From Candidatus Caenarcanales bacterium (GTDB taxonomy: Bacteria > Cyanobacteriota > Vampirovibrionia > LMEP-6097), in assembly GCA_021299565.1 (NCBI GenBank), contig JAJTHA010000114.1:1-11086 (forward strand): a stretch of DNA of 11,086 nt. The letters run 5' to 3'. The position numbers and the translations under genes are program-made. The notes beneath the pieces are model-generated. The model was not told where the DNA came from. It saw nothing but the letters and a program-made list of their open reading frames with translations, and ran no database searches. Below are positions 6,562 to 11,086 of this stretch, piece by piece (position 1 is the stretch's first letter; every line of letters starts with the position of its first letter).

Positions 6562-7440
6562 ATGCATATAGACCACGACAAAGCCTCCAAGAAAGTAAAA
6601 CAAATACTTTTGTTGGTGCTAGTTTTGAATCTTTTGGTGATGACTATCAAATTCATCATTGGTTTTAAATCAGGGTCAATGAGCATTATCGGTGATGCGG
6701 TGCATTCAAGCATAGATGGACTCAACAATATCGTTGCTCTTGTCATGATCAAACTTGCTTCAGAGCCGCCAGACGAAGATCATCCTTACGGGCATGGCAA
6801 ATTTGAGACCCTCGGAGCGCTTGCGGTAGTTGCTTTTTTGGCGCTGGCGTCTTTTGAATTGATCGAAAAATCAGTAATGAGATTTTTTAATCCAGGCGAT
6901 CTTCCGCATATAACTTCTGAAGTTTTTTATATGCTGCTTGCAACTTTGGTGATAAATATTTTTGTTTGGTTGTATGAATATAAGCAAGGCATCAAGCTTC
7001 AAAGTCAATTGCTGATTGCAGATGCCAAACATACTTTTTCGGATATTTTGGTAACGATTTCGATTCTTGCTAGTGTATTTTTTATTACTCAAGGGCATTT
7101 GTGGTTGGATGCTGCTCTGGGGCTTTTAATTGCAGCGGTGATTATGAGAAGTGGTTGGATGATACTTTCTGATATCATTCCTGTTCTAGTTGATGAGGCT
7201 TGGATCAAAATCGATGATGTCAAAGAGATGATTTTAGCTAGCCCCAAAGTCGCTTCTCTAGCTGATTTCAAATCCCGCAAATCTTCTAAGGGTAACTATC
7301 TGGAGATGACGATTAGGTTTGCAACTGATTCTTTGCAGGAGGCTCATGACTTAAGTCATCAAATCGAAGATAAAATTATTGAAAAATTTGGGCATGCAGA
7401 GATTTTGATTCATATTGAACCTAGCAAAAACATGACTTAA
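6562..7440 (+). CDS. Cation diffusion facilitator (CDF) family metal/H+ antiporter
   Basis: 292 residues. An inner-membrane proton-coupled exporter of divalent metal ions, most likely Zn2+ (also Co2+, Cd2+ or Fe2+ in the family). Six membrane helices lie between about residues 12 and 210. The transport site is read as HSSID in helix 2 (H48, D52) and HTFSD in helix 5 (H157, D161). An HD-HD pair fits the zinc-type branch better than the manganese-type DD arrangement. HPYGHGKFETLGAL after helix 2 is a family signature. Residues 212-285 form the cytoplasmic alpha-beta dimerisation domain (VDDVKEMILASP ... AEILIHIEP). The short His-rich start (MHIDH) may touch metal. An in-frame TTG two codons upstream is the alternative start. 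The last five codons lie inside a perfect palindrome that probably ends the transcript. No adjacent metal-responsive regulator is seen. Confidence 0.9.
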   Translation: MHIDHDKASKKVKQILLLVLVLNLLVMTIKFIIGFKSGSMSIIGDAVHSSIDGLNNIVALVMIKLASEPPDEDHPYGHGKFETLGALAVVAFLALASFELIEKSVMRFFNPGDLPHITSEVFYMLLATLVINIFVWLYEYKQGIKLQSQLLIADAKHTFSDILVTISILASVFFITQGHLWLDAALGLLIAAVIMRSGWMILSDIIPVLVDEAWIKIDDVKEMILASPKVASLADFKSRKSSKGNYLEMTIRFATDSLQEAHDLSHQIEDKIIEKFGHAEILIHIEPSKNMT

Positions 7441-7453
7441 GTCATGTTTTTGC
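7424..7453. terminator. Perfect 30-bp palindrome, likely terminator of the CDF gene
   Basis: CATGACTTAAGTCATG (7431-7446) is flanked on the left by GCAAAAA and on the right by TTTTTGC, so all 30 bases form a perfect palindrome. In RNA this gives an A-T-rich stem followed by a run of five U. It includes the last five codons and the stop of the CDF gene. Its symmetry gives the same signal on the other strand, though no gene converges here. The low GC of the stem makes termination strength uncertain. Confidence 0.6.
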
Positions 7454-7486
7454 GCTCTATGCTAGAAACTTTAAATTAATCAAATT

Positions 7487-7579
7487 ATGCACAATAAAGG
7501 ACGACGTAAGGATCCAGTTTTTAATCCCCCCTTAACCTTAAGCGGGCTTAATATATCTATACAATTGCCAGAATATTAA
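7487..7579 (+). CDS. Possible 30-residue small ORF upstream of the 7606 gene
   Basis: ATG to TAA, 30 codons, reading MHNKGRRKDPVF and ending LNISIQLPEY. A TGCTAGAAA sequence at 7460-7468, one base from the local TGCTAGAAT -10 motif, ends 18 bases before the ATG. The 3' third overlaps the -35 of the downstream promoter. An ORF of this size occurs easily by chance, and no Shine-Dalgarno sequence is present. I list it because the 165-base gap is otherwise long for this window. Confidence 0.2.
   Translation: MHNKGRRKDPVFNPPLTLSGLNISIQLPEY
7538..7551. promoter_or_regulatory. Short palindrome TTAAGC-GG-GCTTAA, candidate operator
   Basis: Two perfect 6-base arms around GG, ending 13 bases before the -35 of the 7606 gene. 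Position and symmetry would suit a dimeric regulator binding site. A palindrome this short can arise by chance. Confidence 0.25.
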
Positions 7580-7593
7580 GGCAATATTAATAT
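7565..7593 (+). promoter_or_regulatory. Sigma70-type promoter of the 7606 gene
   Basis: TTGCCA (7565-7570), a 17-base spacer and TAATAT (7588-7593, four of six). The start codon lies 12 bases after the -10 and there is no Shine-Dalgarno sequence. The predicted transcript begins near G7600/G7601 with GGTTA then ATGGTTA. From TTGCCA to GGTTA the distance is 36 bases, identical to the promoter at 354-382. Confidence 0.55.
7572..7590 (+). repeat. Tandem AATATTAA boxes within the 7606 promoter
   Basis: AATATTAA occurs at 7572-7579 and again at 7583-7590. The copies are 11 bases apart, one turn of the helix, with the second copy covering the start of the -10. Each contains the self-complementary AATATT. 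This would suit a repressor site, though such AT-rich boxes are common in AT-rich intergenic DNA. Confidence 0.35.
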
Positions 7594-7605
7594 GGTATTG
7601 GGTTA

Positions 7606-8727
7606 ATGGTTAAAGCTAAGCTAATTCATAGTTTATTTGATTCTAAAATTTTTAGAGAAGAAGGTTTTTGGCAGGCTTTTAGAGTTGCTTCGCGCCACAG
7701 CAATGCTACGGGTGAATCTTTGCCGAAGGCTTTACGGGACGCTCAACTTTTAAGTCAAAGACGCAGGCAAATTCACAAAGCCATGGAAGGTAAAATTGCC
7801 AGTTGGGAAATCGGTCACCCACTTAATCCAGAATTGAGGGTGGTTAGTACTAATGAAATTAGAAAACTAGGACCTCAAGAAAAAAGGTTTCTATCTAAGC
7901 TTGCTGCCAATTCAAATCCTGATCAAATGATTCATTCATACGAAGACCATCAAGGTCAAACAATACAAATCCTTGCAAGAGATTGGTTTAAGTGGCTTTT
8001 GTCAAATCAAAAACTATCATCAGAGGTTGTGCATAAATTGACATTATTGCAGCATGGGAATACTAATCAGGGACCAGGTTTGGGACCATTTAATGAAAGA
8101 AGAGCGGGTTTGGTTTTGTCAAGATTGGCGGATTATGATCTTATCAAAGGTTTTTGTTTGATGGGAGATTCTGGTAAAGCATTATGTATTGGTAAAAATA
8201 AGTCAAAAATAGATTATTCTCATCACGAAGAAGCGATGGCAATTGACGTGATGATTCATTTAAATTCAGCGAACACTTACGAATATTTACCGCTTCAAAG
8301 CAAATCCTCTGGTACTTTAGGTTATGATCAATGCAACAGAATGATCAGCTTTACTGCTGAAGAGAAAAAACAGTTACAAGAACTTCTGCCACGGGTTAAA
8401 GATACTGCATTTGAAAAAGACCCAAGAAATCCAGGACAGTATTTTTTAGAGATTAAAAGAAAAGTTTTCAAAATACCTCTTAGTAATAGAAAATTAGTGA
8501 AAAGCAATAAAACTGATGCAGATGATGATATTGCTAATTTAATTATGGCGATTATCGAATCCTCTCAAAAATTTGGTGAAACATTAATTTTGGATAAACC
8601 ATATTTCAAGCAAAGCTATGCTGAAAAAATTGCTAATTTAATTAACGCTAATTTCCTAACAGTAATTAATCCAGACAAAGAGTTTGATGTATCAGAGTCA
8701 AACATAAGTTTGAATCGAGCATGCTAG
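7606..8727 (+). CDS. Orphan cytosolic protein of unknown function
   Basis: 373 residues, no signal peptide or membrane helix, and I recognise no family. The first 100 residues are helical and very basic (RRRQIHK, RKLGPQEKRF). A middle section (145-245) is richer in glycine and conserved-looking residues: LLQHGNTNQGPGLGPF, FCLMGDSGKALCIGKNK, then YSHHEEAMAIDVMIHLN around 204-220. The His-His-Glu-Glu cluster could bind metal or be catalytic, but that is a guess. Residues 280-373 again look helical (DADDDIANLIMAIIES) and end in a Cys. The ATG is supported by the promoter 12 bases upstream; another gene (396) shares that promoter design. It ends 10 bases before leuD, and its stop codon forms part of the leuD -10. 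Codon use looks like its neighbours. Confidence 0.75.
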   Translation: MVKAKLIHSLFDSKIFREEGFWQAFRVASRHSNATGESLPKALRDAQLLSQRRRQIHKAMEGKIASWEIGHPLNPELRVVSTNEIRKLGPQEKRFLSKLAANSNPDQMIHSYEDHQGQTIQILARDWFKWLLSNQKLSSEVVHKLTLLQHGNTNQGPGLGPFNERRAGLVLSRLADYDLIKGFCLMGDSGKALCIGKNKSKIDYSHHEEAMAIDVMIHLNSANTYEYLPLQSKSSGTLGYDQCNRMISFTAEEKKQLQELLPRVKDTAFEKDPRNPGQYFLEIKRKVFKIPLSNRKLVKSNKTDADDDIANLIMAIIESSQKFGETLILDKPYFKQSYAEKIANLINANFLTVINPDKEFDVSESNISLNRAC

Positions 8728-8730
8728 AAT
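8722..8730 (+). promoter_or_regulatory. Extended -10 (TGCTAGAAT) of leuD overlapping the upstream stop codon
   Basis: TGC-TAGAAT lies 7 bases before the leuD ATG at 8738. Its TAG (8725-8727) is also the stop codon of the 7606 gene. No -35 is apparent, as allowed for extended -10 promoters. The predicted mRNA would start at or within a base or two of the ATG; no Shine-Dalgarno sequence is present. Confidence 0.5.
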
Positions 8731-8737
8731 TATTTGC

Positions 8738-9265
8738 ATGCAAATTCAAGGCAAAACGTTAGCAATTTTAACTTCAAACATAGACACTGACCAAATCATA
8801 CCCGCAAGACACCTTACTGGTATTTCCAAAACTGGTCTTGGTAAATTTTTGTTTGAAGATCTTCCTAGTAATCCACTAGATGCTATCGAGCATGAAGATT
8901 GCAATATCATTTTGACTCTAGAAAATTTCGGTTGCGGTTCATCAAGAGAGCATGCTGTTTGGGCTATTCAAGATAGAGGCTTTCAGGCTGTTATAGCTGC
9001 TAGCTTTGCTAGGATTTTTGAAGAGAATTGTTACAACAATGGTGTAGTTCCAATAAAACTAACAGAAACTGAAATCAATGAAATTGCTCAAAGTCAATCA
9101 AAGATTGAAATTGATGTGATTGGTCAGACTTTAACTACTGCTTCAAAAACTTATAAATTTGAACTTGATGAACTCAAAAAAGAATTTATTCTCAAAGGCG
9201 GTTTTATGAAATTCTTGGATTCTAAAGTGCCGCAAATCAAAGAGTGGGCTTCTGCAAAAGCTTAG
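8738..9265 (+). CDS. leuD: 3-isopropylmalate dehydratase small subunit
   Basis: 175 residues. With LeuC it forms the Fe-S enzyme that isomerises 2-isopropylmalate to 3-isopropylmalate in leucine synthesis. LeuD supplies the swivelling domain that recognises the substrate. Family motifs are complete: NIDTDQIIPARHL (14-26), FGCGSSREHA (64-73) and SFARIFEENCYNNGVVPI (89-106). The length lies between the short archaeal-type (about 160-170) and long proteobacterial-type (about 200) subunits. A homoaconitase or citraconate-type paralogue cannot be excluded from this subunit alone. leuC is not in the window, although the two genes are adjacent in many bacteria. leuD may be expressed from its own extended -10 and perhaps by read-through from the gene 10 bases upstream. 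It converges on fliI with one base between the stops. Confidence 0.92.
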   Translation: MQIQGKTLAILTSNIDTDQIIPARHLTGISKTGLGKFLFEDLPSNPLDAIEHEDCNIILTLENFGCGSSREHAVWAIQDRGFQAVIAASFARIFEENCYNNGVVPIKLTETEINEIAQSQSKIEIDVIGQTLTTASKTYKFELDELKKEFILKGGFMKFLDSKVPQIKEWASAKA

Positions 9266-9266
9266 T

Positions 9267-10574
9267 TTAACTAAGAGCAGCTTTCATAAGTCTTAAAGTT
9301 TCTTCTTCGCTGACATCTTCTTCAGTTGCTTGTCTCAATAATGAATTGATTTTTGGGTAAGCTTTAATTGCTTTGTCTATGTCAGGGTTTGAACCTTTTT
9401 GATAGGCTCCAATATTAATCAGGTCTTGAGCGTCTTTATATGTAGCCATAAATGAGCGTATTTGACCTGCCGCTTGCATATGCTCTTTGTCTACTATGCT
9501 TGGCATAACTCTACTGACGGACTGTAATATATCAATAGCAGGATAATGATTTTTGTGAGCGAGGTCTCTAGACAAAACTATGTGCCCATCAAGAACGCCC
9601 CTAACAAGGTCACTGACAGGCTCGTTCATGTCATCGCCTTCTACAAGTACTGTGTATAGTGCTGTAATACTACCTTTGTCACTGGTTCCGGATCTTTCAA
9701 GTAGTTTTGGCAATAATGCAAAAACACTCGGAGTAAAGCCTCTGGTTGCTGGTGGTTCACCTACCGCAAGTCCAATTTCTCTTTGAGCAAGAGCAACACG
9801 AGTAACGCTATCAAGCATCAATAATACATCTTTGCCCATCACATCTCTGAAGTATTCCGCAATTGAGTGAGCGAATATAGCAGCTTTGATTCTTACTAAA
9901 CTTGGTTCATTGCCGGTAGCAACAATTACTATAGATTTTTTGAGTCCTTCTTCTCCAAGACACTCTTCAATAAATTCTCTAACTTCTCTTCCTCGTTCAC
10001 CGACTAGAGCGATCACGTTGATATCGGCTGATGAGTTTCTGGCAAGCATGCCCATAAGAGTACTTTTGCCGACTCCTGATCCAGCAAAGATCCCCAATCT
10101 CTGTCCCTTACCGCAACTGAGCATACCATCAAGTGCTTTGACTCCAAAATGTATTTTATCGGTGATGCGAGATTTTTTGAGTGGATTAATAGTCTTTTGC
10201 CATTGATTGACTTGATGATGTAGTCTAAGTTCAAAACCTTCATCCAATGGTACACCTAGTGCATTTATAATTCTGCCGACAAGATTTGGTCCTACTCTTA
10301 CATGTACTTGTTCTTTGGTTGGAGTTACTTCAGCGCCCATCTTGATTTCGTGAATTTCAGCTAGTGGCATTAATAGTGCTTGATCATCTTTGAAACCCAC
10401 TACTTCGGCTTCGATAGTGGCGTTGTTTGATCTAATCAAACATAATTCTCCTAATTCAACGTGTAAGCCCTGTGCTTCCAGCATAAGTCCAACGATTTTG
10501 GTTATACGCCCCAAAGTCCTTTTGCAGTCAGCGTTTGAAATTTTTTCATTTAATTTTTCAAAATCTAGCTTCAT
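9267..10574 (-). CDS. fliI: Flagellum-specific export ATPase FliI
   Basis: 435 residues. The hexameric cytosolic ATPase of the flagellar type III export gate, related to the F1 beta subunit. The N-terminal beta-barrel domain (about 20-95) includes GRITKIVGLMLEAQG. The ATPase core has Walker A AGSGVGKST (164-172), GERGREVREF with the probable catalytic Glu193, Walker B VLLMLD (250-255), the REIGLAVGEPPATRGF segment (265-280), GSITALYTVLVEGDDMNEP (301-319) and DGHIVLSRDLAHKNHYPAID (329-348). The EGDD and HYPAID signatures favour FliI-type over F1 subunits. An injectisome ATPase is the alternative, but the FliH-like partner and general fit favour flagella. The ATG overlaps the fliH stop as ATGA, implying translational coupling. 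No fliJ follows; the next gene is leuD on the other strand, so fliI ends this operon here. Confidence 0.95.
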   Translation of the reverse strand: MKLDFEKLNEKISNADCKRTLGRITKIVGLMLEAQGLHVELGELCLIRSNNATIEAEVVGFKDDQALLMPLAEIHEIKMGAEVTPTKEQVHVRVGPNLVGRIINALGVPLDEGFELRLHHQVNQWQKTINPLKKSRITDKIHFGVKALDGMLSCGKGQRLGIFAGSGVGKSTLMGMLARNSSADINVIALVGERGREVREFIEECLGEEGLKKSIVIVATGNEPSLVRIKAAIFAHSIAEYFRDVMGKDVLLMLDSVTRVALAQREIGLAVGEPPATRGFTPSVFALLPKLLERSGTSDKGSITALYTVLVEGDDMNEPVSDLVRGVLDGHIVLSRDLAHKNHYPAIDILQSVSRVMPSIVDKEHMQAAGQIRSFMATYKDAQDLINIGAYQKGSNPDIDKAIKAYPKINSLLRQATEEDVSEEETLRLMKAALS

Positions 10575-11086
10575 TTATTTTTTTGACAAATCTCTTTCAT
10601 CAACTGTTCAAATTGACTCTCTAATCTTAAATCTAATTTCTCTCTATTTGACTCTACAATTAGATCACCGGCTTTTAGTTTTGAATCACCTATGATATTT
10701 AGGTTTTCAAGACCAGGGAAATCTTGCAGAATTAAAGATTTAACTTCATTGATTTTACTTGCCGTGTTTGGTTCCAAATAAATACTAATGTTTAGCTTGT
10801 GCTCTAAAGAGTCTATAGCAGCTTTGATAAAATCCAGTGATAGTTTTGGATTTAACTCAAGATCTTTTTTGAGGATTTGTTTTGCGATATTGCTAATTGT
10901 GAAATATACTTTTTCTTCTTCGTCTTCAAGGCATTCTTTTCTTTCTTTTTCAATACTTTCAAGTACTGATTTGCAATCGATAAGAATATTTTTGATAGCA
11001 GAATTTGCTTCTTGAATTCCTTGTAATTGACCATCTTTATAACCTTTTTCATAGGCATCTTTTTCAATTTCAGCTACTTTTTCTTG
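10571..11086 (-). CDS. fliH: Flagellar assembly protein FliH, C-terminal part (runs off right edge)
   Basis: The minus-strand frame is open from the window edge for 171 residues to a TGA at 10573-10571. FliH is the stator-like regulator that binds FliI as a dimer and docks it at the export gate. Visible features are a charged coiled-coil stretch with AYEKGYKDGQLQGIQEA (glycine-spaced repeats as in FliH), ISIYLEPNTASKINEVK and a C-terminal LKAGDLIVESNREKLDLRLE, the FliH counterpart of 'GG..ve...G.iD.rl..Q'. A Leu codon (TTG) at 10777 is internal and not the start; the true N-terminus lies outside the window. The 4-base overlap with fliI and the classical fliH-fliI order support the call. The Glu/Lys-rich middle is typical of this fast-evolving family. 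Confidence 0.85.
   Translation of the reverse strand, partial: QEKVAEIEKDAYEKGYKDGQLQGIQEANSAIKNILIDCKSVLESIEKERKECLEDEEEKVYFTISNIAKQILKKDLELNPKLSLDFIKAAIDSLEHKLNISIYLEPNTASKINEVKSLILQDFPGLENLNIIGDSKLKAGDLIVESNREKLDLRLESQFEQLMKEICQKNK

Noticed and set aside
9256..9284. CTTAG-TTTAA-CTAAG hairpin with outer AAAGCT/AGCTTT at the leuD-fliI junction as a bidirectional terminator
   Set aside because: The stem is only five A/T-rich pairs with no adjacent T-tract, and its bases are fixed by the two stop codons.
9886..10206. 106-residue plus-strand ORF opposite fliI
   Set aside because: It lies entirely inside the ATPase core of fliI, whose motifs are intact, and has no promoter or family features.
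10571..10777. Separate 68-residue gene starting with TTG
   Set aside because: The frame is open all the way to 11086 and encodes FliH; the TTG is an internal Leu codon.
1..11086. CRISPR arrays, tRNA or rRNA genes, insertion sequences, defence systems
   Set aside because: No spaced direct-repeat array, cloverleaf-like segment, rRNA-like segment, transposase motif or defence-type domain was seen on either strand.

Overview
The window is AT-rich (by eye 35-40% GC) and densely coded, with intergenic gaps of 1 to about 170 bases. It looks like chromosomal DNA from a flagellated, respiring bacterium with a Gram-negative-type envelope. The evidence is a flagellar export ATPase with its FliH partner, a complex I membrane subunit, leucine biosynthesis, a cation transporter and two proteins with Sec signal peptides. 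No phage, transposase, CRISPR, tRNA or rRNA was seen. The lineage cannot be fixed from this sequence. The stand-alone nuoN/ndhB-like gene, the AT-rich code and the scarcity of Shine-Dalgarno sequences would fit a non-photosynthetic relative of Cyanobacteria (Melainabacteria-like), but that is only a hypothesis.

Layout. 1-311 (-): end-truncated basic protein of unknown function. 396-1460 (+): FCP1/NIF-like HAD-fold protein. 1466-1564: long imperfect palindrome of REP/MITE type between convergent genes. 1591-3132 (-): secreted matrixin-like zinc metalloprotease, preceded by 3154-3588 (-), a small exported protein resembling the GspC/PilP periplasmic domain. 3683-5164 (+): nuoN. 5172-6461 (-): protein with a degenerate methyltransferase-like C-terminal half. 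6562-7440 (+): CDF family metal transporter ending inside a perfect 30-bp palindrome (likely terminator). 7487-7579: possible tiny ORF. 7606-8727 (+): orphan cytosolic protein. 8738-9265 (+): leuD. 9267-10574 (-): fliI, coupled by a 4-base overlap to fliH (10571-11086, truncated by the window edge).

Most genes stand as single-gene units on alternating strands, with shared divergent control regions at 312-395, 3589-3682 and 6462-6561. The recognisable genes serve unrelated housekeeping roles: respiration, metal efflux, leucine synthesis and motility. Only protease plus small exported protein, and fliH-fliI, look like functional pairs.

The most striking signal is not a gene. Nearly every start codon not coupled to an upstream gene has a sigma70-type -10 hexamer ending only 6-16 bases before it (6-8 bases in five cases), often as TGC/AGC-TAnnAT, with no Shine-Dalgarno sequence. 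The predicted transcripts are therefore leaderless or have ultra-short leaders. Two distant genes (396 and 7606) also share the same -35, the same spacing and nearly the same transcript 5' end.
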